IMG/VR virus record: IMGVR_UViG_3300032282_005588
Location: 16,083 to 80,082 of that record
Reading direction: 5' to 3' (one strand)
DNA from: a virus
DNA length: 64,000 bases
The translations under genes and the position numbers were made by a program. Positions 28,767-36,805 of the stretch are shown here, piece after piece. Every line of letters begins with the position of its first letter. Within the stretch, counting starts at the first letter, position 1. The notes below the pieces were generated by a model. The model saw nothing but the letters and a program-made list of their open reading frames with translations. It searched no databases and was not told where the DNA came from.

Positions 28767-29667
28767 AATAATATATCATATAATGCCTTGGGAAATAGAC
28801 TATGCTCTATTAACCTTTACTCAATTAAAAAAATCTAAATATTATTTATCAAAAGATGATAATATCTCAATTGAGACTGTTTTGAATTTATCTTCATATA
28901 TTATTGATTGGGAAAAAAGTAAACTACCAAAAGAATTTTTTATTGAAAAATATAATCAAATTTCTAATTTATTAATAGATTATAACCATATAAAAAGAAT
29001 ATATGATGGTGATAAACTTTATGGACACCTGAATCTTCAAAGAGAATGCATTTCAACTGAAATTGACTATTATATGACTATATGTCCTGATATGTATTTT
29101 AGTGAGTATTCATTATCATATATGATTGAGGGTGCTAAAACTATTAAAAATAAGCATTTTGTAATTACTCCTCAAATTTCCAAACTTTGGGATAACACAT
29201 GGGATATATTAGTTAATCCTTTATATAATGATAAATCATATGAAAATTGGTTTGAAACAGATATATTTGATATAATATATAATGATTCTTTAGATTCATC
29301 TATAATTTTGACTCCCATTAATCAAAGTAAATATGCTGGGTGGTTTGATTTATATAGTAAAGAATTTTACGAAAACTTAGTTCCTGTTTGGGATGAATGG
29401 GAAGGATATGGATCTTGGGATTGGTATACTTTGTTAGTAACAGAAAAATATAAACAATTCGGAGGAGATTTTCAACAATATCTTTTAGAAGGAAAAACTA
29501 TATTTGAATATTCTATTGGTCCTCTTAAAGAAGGATTTGGTTTTTATTATAAAAACTTTTTACATTTAAATGATATACCTGACCAAAAAGAAAATTTTAA
29601 AAAGAAAATTGTTGAATATGCCAATATCAGATTAAATCAATTACTAAATAAATCAATTACTAAATGA
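28756..29667 (+). CDS. Putative glycosyltransferase (GT-A-like)
   Basis: 303 residues, overlapping the preceding gene by 11 bases. No clear DxD, but IDYYMTICPDMYFSE and a tryptophan-rich WDEWEGYGSWDWYTLL near the C-terminus resemble acceptor sites of phage and viral glycosyltransferases. Assigned mainly by context. Confidence 0.45.
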   Translation: MNIKIIYHIMPWEIDYALLTFTQLKKSKYYLSKDDNISIETVLNLSSYIIDWEKSKLPKEFFIEKYNQISNLLIDYNHIKRIYDGDKLYGHLNLQRECISTEIDYYMTICPDMYFSEYSLSYMIEGAKTIKNKHFVITPQISKLWDNTWDILVNPLYNDKSYENWFETDIFDIIYNDSLDSSIILTPINQSKYAGWFDLYSKEFYENLVPVWDEWEGYGSWDWYTLLVTEKYKQFGGDFQQYLLEGKTIFEYSIGPLKEGFGFYYKNFLHLNDIPDQKENFKKKIVEYANIRLNQLLNKSITK

Positions 29668-30500
29668 ATCAAATAATAATAGCAGCTCCTTGTTATAATG
29701 AATCTGTTGGAGGAATAGTAGTTCAACATAAATTATGTCATATTCTAAATGAATTAGGATATAATTCCTCATTAACTACTACCTTAAAATTAAGTGGTCA
29801 AACTGAGTTTTTTGTATTAAATGAAAATCAAAATACAAAAATAGCAACAAATTTTGATCCTAAAGAAGATATTATTATATATCCTGAGATAGAACCTGGG
29901 AATCCATTCGGAGGTAAAAATGTCGTAAGATGGATATTAAATGATTATCATTTACCTGAAAAGGATAATACAATTAGTACTTGGGATGAAAAAGATTATT
30001 GGTTATATTATGATGATATGTTTTATGATGGATTAAAAGAAAAAAATATTTTATGTGTGCGAGAAACCAAATTAAATATTTTTAAAAATTATAATTTAGA
30101 AAGGAAATTCAAAGCATGTTTCACATATAGAAAAAATCATCACCTAAGATCTATATTACCAATAATACATCCTGATAATTCAATTGAAATACCTCATATA
30201 ATATCTGATGAAGAATTAGTTAGTATCTTTAATTCATGTGAGAAATTTTATAGTTATGATACTGAAACATATCTAAATGAACTTGCAGCATTATGTGGAT
30301 GTGAAAGTATTATTGTACCCCATAAAGATGCTAAGTTCAATCCTGTTCCAAGATGGGGGATAGCTTATGGGATTGAAAATATTCAATTTGCTTTAGATAC
30401 CCGTGAAAAATTAATAGAAACACTAACTCAACAAGAAACTGATAATTATTCTAATACTAGAATGGCTTTTGAAAAAATATTTAAATATTTTAACTTATGA
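29664..30500 (+). CDS. Putative glycosyltransferase (GT-B-like)
   Basis: 278 residues with IIAAPCYNESVGGIVVQHKL at the start, resembling the glycine-rich acceptor loop of GT-B enzymes. A C-terminal LNELAALCGCESIIVPH region resembles the donor site. PRWGIAYGIENI follows. Overlaps both neighbours by four bases. Confidence 0.55.
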   Translation: MNQIIIAAPCYNESVGGIVVQHKLCHILNELGYNSSLTTTLKLSGQTEFFVLNENQNTKIATNFDPKEDIIIYPEIEPGNPFGGKNVVRWILNDYHLPEKDNTISTWDEKDYWLYYDDMFYDGLKEKNILCVRETKLNIFKNYNLERKFKACFTYRKNHHLRSILPIIHPDNSIEIPHIISDEELVSIFNSCEKFYSYDTETYLNELAALCGCESIIVPHKDAKFNPVPRWGIAYGIENIQFALDTREKLIETLTQQETDNYSNTRMAFEKIFKYFNL

Positions 30501-31225
30501 AAATTATATACAGAATTTCAGATATAGGATACTCTAAAGTAAAACCAGATTATATTAATAATGAAAATTGTTTAAAAAACTTTGTTCATATATTTGGTAA
30601 TCAAAATCTTCAAGTTATAGCAGATAATTGTAGTAAAGAAACACTACAAATGATTACTAAATATGTCCACCCACATAGTATAACAAATGTATCAGTAGGA
30701 CATGGAGCAGGAACATTTAACTTAGCCTTAGATATGGCTTTAAAAGGATTAGATGATGAAATAATTTATTTTGTAGAAAATGATTATATTCATATGCAAG
30801 GATCCCCAGAAATTTTAGAAGAAGGATTTGAATTAGGAGCATCATATATGACTTTATATCTTCATCCTGATAAATTTATTCCTCCATTTAGTGGTGGAAA
30901 TCCAGAAGTAGATCAAGATGGAGGATATATGACTAAAATCTTTAGAGGTGAAACTCAATTATTTGGAATGTTCAACAGCACAACTATGACATTTGCTGCT
31001 AAAGTAAAAACATTAAAAGAAGATGAAGCAATATTAAGAAAATATACAAATGGAACTCATCCAAATGACTTTCCTATGTTTTTAGAATTAAGAGATAAAG
31101 GTAGCGCTTTATTATGTCCTTTGAATACATTTAGTACTCATGCTGAAACAGCTTGGTTAGCACCATTATATAAAGTAAAACAAGAAAATTTAATTGAAGA
31201 ATGGAAAACACACCTATTTCAGTAA
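30497..31225 (+). CDS. Putative glycosyltransferase (GT-A-like)
   Basis: 242 residues. HGAGTFNLALDMALKG followed by IIYFVENDYIHMQGS resembles the nucleotide-binding and metal (VEND for DxD) regions of GT-A enzymes. FGMFNSTTMTFAAKV and THAETAWLAP lie in the likely acceptor half. Its final codons overlap the next gene by 25 bases. Confidence 0.55.
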   Translation: MKIIYRISDIGYSKVKPDYINNENCLKNFVHIFGNQNLQVIADNCSKETLQMITKYVHPHSITNVSVGHGAGTFNLALDMALKGLDDEIIYFVENDYIHMQGSPEILEEGFELGASYMTLYLHPDKFIPPFSGGNPEVDQDGGYMTKIFRGETQLFGMFNSTTMTFAAKVKTLKEDEAILRKYTNGTHPNDFPMFLELRDKGSALLCPLNTFSTHAETAWLAPLYKVKQENLIEEWKTHLFQ

Positions 31226-31962
31226 TTATACCTACATTTCGCAGTCCAGAATCTCTTGATTTATGCTTACGTTCTGCTATTGAAGGACAACAAAACAAAA
31301 ATCAAATTGTTGTTGTTGTAGATGGTCATTATGATCTTAATAAAGAAGTGCTTGAAAAACATGTAAAATCAATTGATATACTTAATTTAGAACAAAATGT
31401 AGGATTATGTCGAGCTACTAATTTAGGTGTATATAACGCAAAGTATGACCGAATTTTAATAGTAAATGACGATAATATATTTCCATTAAATTGGGATATA
31501 AAACTATTAAAAGATTATACTCCCAACTCAGTTATATCACCAAATCAAATTGAACCTACACCAAGTATATTTAAACAATTCCATATTAAAGATTGTGGAC
31601 GTGATCCTAAAACATTTAGTTTAGAGAATTATTGGAAATACGAAGAACCACTACGTGGACTTTTCCCTGATGAAACAGGTTCAACACTCCCAATATTCAT
31701 GTCTAAAATAGATTATTTAAAAGTAGGTGGATGGGATGAAAATTATGAACAAGGAATGGTTGCCGATTGTGATTTTTTCCTTAAATGTAGATTAAATGGA
31801 ATGAAAATGTTAAGAACATATAATTCCCACTTTTATCATTTTGCATCTGTTTCAGTTAATGGAGAAAAAAGAATGTTAGCTGAACAAACAGGACATGAAT
31901 ATTTCAAATATAAATGGAGTGGATATATGAGAAGAGATCAAAACAATAATATAATTTATTAA
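31201..31962 (+). CDS. Glycosyltransferase family 2
   Basis: 253 residues. PISVIIPTFRSPESLDLCLR is the classic GT2 start, VVVVDGH the first acidic strand, and ILIVNDDNIFP the DxD-like metal site. GGWDENYEQGMVADCDF is the family ED/DxD acceptor-side motif. It closes the glycosyltransferase run. Confidence 0.83.
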   Translation: MENTPISVIIPTFRSPESLDLCLRSAIEGQQNKNQIVVVVDGHYDLNKEVLEKHVKSIDILNLEQNVGLCRATNLGVYNAKYDRILIVNDDNIFPLNWDIKLLKDYTPNSVISPNQIEPTPSIFKQFHIKDCGRDPKTFSLENYWKYEEPLRGLFPDETGSTLPIFMSKIDYLKVGGWDENYEQGMVADCDFFLKCRLNGMKMLRTYNSHFYHFASVSVNGEKRMLAEQTGHEYFKYKWSGYMRRDQNNNIIY

Positions 31963-31991
31963 TTCAAAATATTTATAATTAAAAAATAATT

Positions 31992-32306
31992 ATGGGACAA
32001 ACTAAAAAATCTCTCCCTCATAATATTGATCTATTTTTCATTTCAGAAAATGAATTAGATCAATTATTACATAATGATGAATTTAAAGAAATTCTTATAA
32101 AAGAATCATATAAGGCTATATTAAAATCTATTAGGAGAAAAACTTTAAAAGCAACTATTGTTACTATAAACAATTTAGGAGTTTCTATAAATGTTGATAA
32201 AAAAGATTTTAAACCAATATTAGAAAAAGCTATCAAATATTTTGAAATAGATGAAAATTATAATGAATGTTCTAAAATAATTAAACTAATTAAAAAGTTA
32301 TCATGA
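31992..32306 (+). CDS. Hypothetical protein, paralogue of the 33.6 kb gene
   Basis: 104 residues. The C-terminal half (FKPILEKAIKYFEIDENYNE followed by CSKIIKLIKKL) aligns by eye with the 103-aa product at 33632 (FSEVLEKNLKFYEKEELYEM, then CSVIQKTIELL). Both lie in one overlapping operon, so they are probably ancient duplicates. Function unknown. Confidence 0.62.
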   Translation: MGQTKKSLPHNIDLFFISENELDQLLHNDEFKEILIKESYKAILKSIRRKTLKATIVTINNLGVSINVDKKDFKPILEKAIKYFEIDENYNECSKIIKLIKKLS

Positions 32307-32467
32307 AAAAATATATATTTTGTTACAAGTCTAACCCCAATGAAATAATTGGAATAGCACCAGCGGCTAAATTAGAAGCAGCTATAGATTATTTTGCATC
32401 TATAAAACAACTTCATCCAGGAGATTTTTTAAAAATATTTGACGTTAAAGAATATGAGCGAAAATAA
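32303..32467 (+). CDS. Small hypothetical protein (54 aa)
   Basis: Start overlaps the previous stop as ATGA, and the end overlaps the next start by 14 bases. 54 residues including CYKSNPNEIIGIAPAAKLEA and GDFLKIFDVKEY. This beta-alpha-beta pattern is common in small phage proteins; no family assigned. Confidence 0.6.
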   Translation: MKKYIFCYKSNPNEIIGIAPAAKLEAAIDYFASIKQLHPGDFLKIFDVKEYERK

Positions 32468-32858
32468 TAAAATTAAAGATATCTTTGAAAAAGTATTAGG
32501 AACTAATATTGAAATAGAAGATATAAAAACTAATGGTCTTAGTGATAAAGAAACATTCACCAGTTTTATAAATATGTTTGATGATGTAAATCAAATAGAT
32601 AATGATGTATATGAAATGTTTAGTATGGATTTATCATCAATAACGAGTCCATATAATATATTAATTGAGAGTTTACTTTTAGTAATATATCCTCCAGGAA
32701 TAGTTGAACTTATATTGTGGTATATATATGACAGAAGAACACCAGAAGGAGAAATAAATCTCTTAGAGGATGAAACAGGAAAAAAATATAAACTTAAAAA
32801 TTCTAATGATTTATGGAATTTCCTCCAAAAACTTAAAATAAGTAATGAGACAAGCTAA
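32454..32858 (+). CDS. Hypothetical protein (134 aa)
   Basis: ATG 32454 chosen; an earlier ATG adds five residues inside the previous gene. The protein has an acidic N-terminal half and a hydrophobic segment IESLLLVIYPPGIVELILWY around residues 75-95 that could be a membrane helix or a buried core. Part of an overlapping operon running to 33.9 kb. Confidence 0.6.
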   Translation: MSENNKIKDIFEKVLGTNIEIEDIKTNGLSDKETFTSFINMFDDVNQIDNDVYEMFSMDLSSITSPYNILIESLLLVIYPPGIVELILWYIYDRRTPEGEINLLEDETGKKYKLKNSNDLWNFLQKLKISNETS

Positions 32859-33498
32859 ACCAATATCTAAAGAAATGTGTTTAGATGCTATGAATAAAAC
32901 TAGATCAATTAAGGCAGCAGCTAGATATTTAAATTGTTCATATCAGCATTTAAAACCTTATATGAAAATGTATATAGATGAAAATTCTGGAAAGAGTTTA
33001 TTTGAAATACATAAAAATCAAGCAGGTAAGGGTATATATAAATATCTAAGATATAGTCCTAAAAAACAATTAGCACTGAGTGATTTAATGGAGGGTAAAA
33101 TAGATTCATCACATTATGATCCTCAAAAAATTAAATTTAGATTATTTGAAGAAGGATTTCTTAAGGAAGAATGTGGTGTTTGTGGTTTTCATGATAGAAG
33201 ATTATTAGATTATAAAGTACCTGTTTTATTACATTTTAAAGATGAAAATAGACAAAATTATAAATTAACTAATTTAGAAATATTATGTTATAATTGTTAT
33301 TTTTTAATATGTGGTGATATTTTTAATAAAAAGGATATAATATCTATAGAGGGTAAAAATGATGTTAATAGTGTAACAATTGCATCAGATTTTCAAATGG
33401 ATGATTACCATATTCAAAGATTAAAGGATATCGGTATGTGGGGAGAAGATAATGATGAGGATGATAGTCCATATTCGTTAGTTAGTAGAAAAAAATGA
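32845..33498 (+). CDS. HNH-like zinc protein with N-terminal HTH
   Basis: 217 residues. The N-terminus (TRSIKAAARYLNCSYQHLKP) is a helix-turn-helix. The middle has ECGVCGF, VLLHFKDENRQNYKLTNLEI and LCYNCYF, a treble-clef HNH arrangement with two CxxC pairs. The last histidine of the nuclease motif is tyrosine (NCYF), so activity is doubtful. The acidic C-terminus (GEDNDEDD) is unusual for a nuclease. It may be a DNA-binding regulator. Confidence 0.6.
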   Translation: MRQAKPISKEMCLDAMNKTRSIKAAARYLNCSYQHLKPYMKMYIDENSGKSLFEIHKNQAGKGIYKYLRYSPKKQLALSDLMEGKIDSSHYDPQKIKFRLFEEGFLKEECGVCGFHDRRLLDYKVPVLLHFKDENRQNYKLTNLEILCYNCYFLICGDIFNKKDIISIEGKNDVNSVTIASDFQMDDYHIQRLKDIGMWGEDNDEDDSPYSLVSRKK

Positions 33499-33650
33499 AA
33501 CATAAGAAACACGATAAAATATTAAGAGATTTTGATTCACAAAAATCCAAAAATCTTGAAAAATTAGCCACTAAAATGTTAGATAGAGATGAAAAAAATC
33601 AAAAATTAAAAAGGAAATTCACTAATACGAAATGGCTAGATATATTTTAA
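33495..33650 (+). CDS. Small basic hypothetical protein (51 aa)
   Basis: ATGA overlap with the previous stop and 19-base overlap with the next gene. The product is very lysine-rich (MKHKKHDKILRDFDSQKSKN) and probably binds nucleic acid or protein. No family recognised. Confidence 0.55.
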   Translation: MKHKKHDKILRDFDSQKSKNLEKLATKMLDRDEKNQKLKRKFTNTKWLDIF

Positions 33651-33943
33651 AAGAAGATCAATTTATTTTTGAAACAATAAATGATTTTGAAAGAGCAATT
33701 GAGGAAGGTGATTTTGAAATATCTAAAATTATAGTTGAAACTATACTAAGTAATTTAAATACTAAAAAGAAAAACATTTATGTAATGAATTTTTACATAG
33801 AAGAAACAGAAGAATCAATTGACTTTACAGTGCTAAGAAGTAACTTTTCAGAAGTTTTAGAAAAAAATTTAAAATTTTATGAAAAAGAAGAATTATATGA
33901 AATGTGTTCCGTCATTCAAAAAACAATAGAATTATTGAAATAA
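33632..33943 (+). CDS. Hypothetical protein, paralogue of the 32.0 kb gene
   Basis: 103 residues, last gene of its operon and followed by a terminator. The C-terminal half resembles the 104-aa product at 31992, as described there. Function unknown. Confidence 0.62.
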   Translation: MARYILKEDQFIFETINDFERAIEEGDFEISKIIVETILSNLNTKKKNIYVMNFYIEETEESIDFTVLRSNFSEVLEKNLKFYEKEELYEMCSVIQKTIELLK

Positions 33944-33971
33944 AACACAAATATAACAAAAAAACTATCAC

Positions 33972-34000
33972 AAGGATCTTGGCTACCCAGGATCCTTTAC
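33972..34000 (+). terminator. Hairpin terminator
   Basis: AAGGATC and GATCCTT pair, with an inner TGG/CCA pairing around CTAC, followed by TTACTTATATTT. It closes the 32-34 kb operon. Confidence 0.7.
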
Positions 34001-34016
34001 TTATATTTATAATGTA

Positions 34017-34148
34017 ATGGAAAATGAGAAAATTAAAATTAATGGTTTAAATATTCGTCATGTTGCCGCTATTGTACGACGAAACATGATCACTAAAACA
34101 AAACCATCAGATAAAGTCTATAACAGAAAAAAATCAAAATATGACTGA
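34017..34148 (+). CDS. Small conserved-type phage protein (43 aa)
   Basis: A 43-residue basic protein: HVAAIVRRNMITKTKPSDKV followed by YNRKKSKYD. This type of KVYxRK ending is familiar from small phage proteins of unknown function. It overlaps the next gene by eight bases. Confidence 0.6.
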   Translation: MENEKIKINGLNIRHVAAIVRRNMITKTKPSDKVYNRKKSKYD

Positions 34149-34443
34149 GAAGAAAGGATTTACGGGGCAACTTCGTTATGAATTTGATACATCTAAAAAT
34201 TTAGAAATATTGCTCCCTAGTAATAAATGGCATAGAGTAATACCAAATGAATTTCGTTCATTTAATGGAAAAAGACGAATAACAACATATTTAAAAAACG
34301 ATCCAATATACTCCGATTATAATGGTCCTATTTATTTATTTAAAACAAACCAAATAATTAAAAATCCTACCAAACAAGGTCTTCAGTACATTAATGATGA
34401 ATTACCTATATCAAAACCTCGATTATTTGAAAAGTTAAATTAA
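34141..34443 (+). CDS. Hypothetical protein (100 aa)
   Basis: 100 residues; YEFDTSKNLEILLPSNKWHR and FNGKRRITTYLKN are the most distinctive parts. Starts with an overlap to the 43-aa gene. No family recognised. Confidence 0.6.
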   Translation: MTEKKGFTGQLRYEFDTSKNLEILLPSNKWHRVIPNEFRSFNGKRRITTYLKNDPIYSDYNGPIYLFKTNQIIKNPTKQGLQYINDELPISKPRLFEKLN

Positions 34444-34521
34444 TTATAAAAACTTTTTTAAAAATGTGCGGTGGAAAATGTAATTTCAAATATTTATATA
34501 TAAATAAAACTATTTATTAAT

Positions 34522-34875
34522 ATGGAACAAAATAAAAAATTAAAGAACTTCATAAAAACTACAATAAGAGAGTTTTTGAATGAAGGTGATATAAATTGGA
34601 GTAAAGAAAAATCATGGAAGATAAAAGACCAATTTCCAATTGAAGTATTTGTTGAAAAGAGTTGGACTGGTAAATATTATGTTGTGAAAGTTCCAACTAT
34701 GAGTATGAGTTATGAAACATATATGGATTTAGATAATTTTGGTAAAGTAGATATTTCAACCTATGATTATGAAAATGGTGAAGCGAAATTCACTTCATAT
34801 ACATTAGATGATATAAAAGAATGGGGTGAAAAAAATAAAGATAGAATTACTATTAATTATTCAAAGGTTAGATAG
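34522..34875 (+). CDS. Hypothetical protein with N-terminal helical tag
   Basis: 117 residues. The first 22 residues (KLKNFIKTTIREFLNEG) form an amphipathic helix like those at the starts of the proteins at 47137, 47736 and 48442. It resembles the capsid-targeting leader of T4 internal proteins in position and character. The rest contains WTGKYYVVKVPTMS. Could be a head-packaged protein (inference). Confidence 0.55.
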   Translation: MEQNKKLKNFIKTTIREFLNEGDINWSKEKSWKIKDQFPIEVFVEKSWTGKYYVVKVPTMSMSYETYMDLDNFGKVDISTYDYENGEAKFTSYTLDDIKEWGEKNKDRITINYSKVR

Positions 34876-34960
34876 ATTTTTAAAAAGTTTTCATCTCTAA
34901 ACTTAATTTGAAACACGAATGTAGTATTGTGTATAATATTTATTATAAAACAAACAATGT

Positions 34961-35314
34961 ATGTTAATAATAAAAACCAAATTAGATAATTCATCAATTC
35001 ATGGAATTGGGTTGTTTTCATTAGAAAAAATAGAAAAAGAACAAGTCATTGCTGAATTGAGTGAATTTGATATTAAAATTAAAAAAGATGATGTTCCACA
35101 AAAACATATTGAAATGTTTGAGTTTTATTTTGGTGTTGAAAAAGATTGTTATCAAACATATTTTGACAACATGCGTTTTATGAATCATTCAGATTATCCA
35201 AATTGTATTGACGCAAAAAATGGTTTATGTATTGCTATTAAAGATATCGAAATAGGTAAAGAACTTACTTGCGATTATTCTTTTTTTTGTGATTTATGGG
35301 AAAATATTGATTAA
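34961..35314 (+). CDS. SET-domain protein
   Basis: 117 residues forming a compact SET domain: GIGLFSLEKIEKEQVIAE at the start, MRFMNHSDYPNC (the NHSxxPNC SAM-binding pseudoknot half) and IGKELTCDYSFF (GEELxxDY half). SET proteins methylate lysines using SAM. It has its own promoter-like leader. It lies immediately upstream of the cassette array and has a cassette-like size, but no attC-like palindrome flanks it directly. Confidence 0.82.
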   Translation: MLIIKTKLDNSSIHGIGLFSLEKIEKEQVIAELSEFDIKIKKDDVPQKHIEMFEFYFGVEKDCYQTYFDNMRFMNHSDYPNCIDAKNGLCIAIKDIEIGKELTCDYSFFCDLWENID

Positions 35315-35383
35315 ATATTAATTTTTTTTTCATTTTTATTAGGAATATCGAAATAAGTTTATTACCTTTGAAAAAAAATAGAT

Positions 35384-35557
35384 ATGAAAGAAATAAATTT
35401 GAAACTTGAAACAAAGAAAGTGGAGTGCGAAACCATTTCAATAAAAACTGCGATAGTGGTTGAAGAAGGAACACCAGAAATAGTTATACCGAAAAAGATT
35501 AGAAAAGAGGTTGAGAAACTTTTGATTGATGAACTTAAAATCTCAAAACAAAAATAA
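35384..35557 (+). CDS. Small hypothetical protein (57 aa), host-type promoter
   Basis: 57 residues, too short for the usual 60-aa cutoff. Sequence is strand-rich and charged: KLETKKVECETISIKTAIVV, then EIVIPKKIRKEVEKLL. The leader contains TACCTTTG, a match to the Bacteroidetes -7 element TAnnTTTG, about 13 bases before the start codon. It ends six bases before the first attC-like site and is probably the distal, last gene of the cassette array. Confidence 0.55.
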   Translation: MKEINLKLETKKVECETISIKTAIVVEEGTPEIVIPKKIRKEVEKLLIDELKISKQK

Positions 35558-35562
35558 CATTT

Positions 35563-35616
35563 CATATAACGGTTGCAAATAAAACATCGTTTTAATGTGT
35601 TTTATTTGTTGTTATG
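35563..35616 (+). repeat. attC-like site 1
   Basis: Outer box ATAAC (35566-35570) with GTTAT (35611-35615). Left spacer GGTTG, inner stem CAAATAAAACA/TGTTTTATTTG (11 bp perfect, 35576-35586 and 35598-35608), right spacer TT. The loop TCGTTTTAATG recurs in the cassette inserted in the tRNA gene at 52 kb. Confidence 0.82.
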
Positions 35617-35656
35617 TTTTAGTTTTAAAAATTTTATACAAATAAAAAATAAATAT

Positions 35657-36025
35657 ATGGAAACAAAAAAAGCAGAAATAGAAATAAAAAACTTACTTGA
35701 TAGTGGTTTAAGTTTTGAATATGATTTTGATTACAATAATGTAAATAAAGTTAATTTAGCAATTAACAGAGAAGGATATTCTATAAAAGATATTATTTCA
35801 AAACTTAAACAAGGTGAGAAAATTACTTTTATGATAAATGATGGTGAAACTTGGAATGAAAAACAAGGCAATGAAAGTAAGTTTTTATACAATGAAAAAT
35901 ATGATGGTTCTATTTATTGGGAACACAAAACTTATGGTGATTGGGTAAGGGTTGATAGCAATATGGGTTCGTTACAAGAATGGTCAAAAGAATTAAATGA
36001 TAAGTTTTGTATAAAACAATCATAA
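35657..36025 (+). CDS. Cassette 1 hypothetical protein (122 aa)
   Basis: ATG 35657 is preferred; the frame extends upstream into the attC-like palindrome. The product is acidic and strand-rich (FEYDFDYNNVNKVNLAIN, ITFMINDGETWNEKQ, YDGSIYWEHKTYGDWVRV). No family recognised. It lies between attC-like sites 1 and 2, and its cassette ends in AAACATAAC. Confidence 0.65.
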   Translation: METKKAEIEIKNLLDSGLSFEYDFDYNNVNKVNLAINREGYSIKDIISKLKQGEKITFMINDGETWNEKQGNESKFLYNEKYDGSIYWEHKTYGDWVRVDSNMGSLQEWSKELNDKFCIKQS

Positions 36026-36042
36026 AATTTTTAAAATTAAAC

Positions 36043-36357
36043 ATAACGGTTGCGGATATATGAATGTAAAAAATTAATAATTAGAAAGATGATAACAATA
36101 CAAAATTTAACGGAATTAGGTTTTAGTGAGATACTTGATATATTCACTGGAAAACAAGTTTGGGTTTTAGGTGAAGAAGATACGGAGATATGTGGAAACC
36201 CCTGTAGATTACCAATATTATATTACAACATAGAAACTCAAACTTGTAAAGTAGTTAGGGGTGAATTTTGTGTTGTTCAACGAGAATGTAAATCGGAGGA
36301 AGAAATTAGAAAGTTTGTAGAATCTATTAATTTTTTATTTCATATATCCGTTGTTAT
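36043..36357 (+). repeat. attC-like site 2 (long-loop)
   Basis: ATAAC (36043-36047), spacer GGTTG, arm CGGATATATGAA (36053-36064), complementary arm TTCATATATCCG (36339-36350), spacer TT, GTTAT (36353-36357). The architecture is identical to the other sites, but the loop is 274 nt and contains most of the cassette ORF. Confidence 0.75.
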
Positions 36358-36418
36358 AAATAGTAAATTAAAATGGTATCAAAAATTGATTGGTGCATTT
36401 AAGAACAGAAGATTTTAA
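36089..36418 (+). CDS. Cassette 2 hypothetical protein (109 aa)
   Basis: ATG 36089 gives 109 residues. TGKQVWVLGEEDTEICGNPC, ILYYNIETQTCKVVRGEFCV and SEEEIRKFVESINF are distinctive; four cysteines could bind metal. About 83 codons lie in the loop of attC-like site 2, and the C-terminal HISVVIN is encoded by the site's right arm. The natural protein might be shorter, with the tail added by the arm. Confidence 0.6.
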   Translation: MITIQNLTELGFSEILDIFTGKQVWVLGEEDTEICGNPCRLPILYYNIETQTCKVVRGEFCVVQRECKSEEEIRKFVESINFLFHISVVINSKLKWYQKLIGAFKNRRF

Positions 36419-36428
36419 TTTATTGTTT

Positions 36429-36555
36429 ATAACGGTTACAGATATATGTAGTTTTTTTCTTAAATTGAAACACAAAACTTAAATAATATGAACAAAGATA
36501 ATAAGAACACGGAAGTTGATAACACAGATAAAAAATTACATATATCTGATGTTAT
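36429..36555 (+). repeat. attC-like site 3
   Basis: ATAAC (36429-36433), spacer GGTTA, arm CAGATATATGTA (36439-36450), complementary arm TACATATATCTG (36537-36548), spacer AT, GTTAT (36551-36555). The 86-nt loop contains the leader and first codons of the next gene. Confidence 0.78.
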
Positions 36556-36709
36556 GAAACGTATTGACGAACTGATAGATGAATATAAACAAGCGAAAAT
36601 TAATATAGACACGTGTACAGATGACTTTGAATGGAATAATTTAGATAGAAGGATAAGTCATTTAAAACGCTTGTTTATAGAAATTGGTGTATGGAAATAT
36701 GTTTCATAA
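36488..36709 (+). CDS. Cassette 3 hypothetical protein (73 aa)
   Basis: 73 residues, helical (VMKRIDELIDEYKQAKINID; LDRRISHLKRLFIEIGVW). The segment HISDVMK is encoded by the right arm and GTTAT box of attC-like site 3, and the stop codon lies inside the ATAAC box of site 4, so the gene fills its cassette completely. The leader ACACAAAACTTAAATAAT lies in the attC loop. Confidence 0.62.
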   Translation: MNKDNKNTEVDNTDKKLHISDVMKRIDELIDEYKQAKINIDTCTDDFEWNNLDRRISHLKRLFIEIGVWKYVS

Positions 36710-36793
36710 CGATTGGGTATATATGAAGTACCTAACGATAAACTTAAATAATTAGTAGAAACTTTATGAGGTATTTCATATATACCTTGTTAT
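36706..36793 (+). repeat. attC-like site 4
   Basis: ATAAC (36706-36710), spacer GATTG, arm GGTATATATGAA (36716-36727), complementary arm TTCATATATACC (36775-36786), spacer TT, GTTAT (36789-36793). An extra inner pairing TACCT/AGGTA tightens the loop. The most compact complete site of the array besides sites 1 and 5. Confidence 0.85.
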
Positions 36794-36805
36794 AAAACGT
36801 TTATT

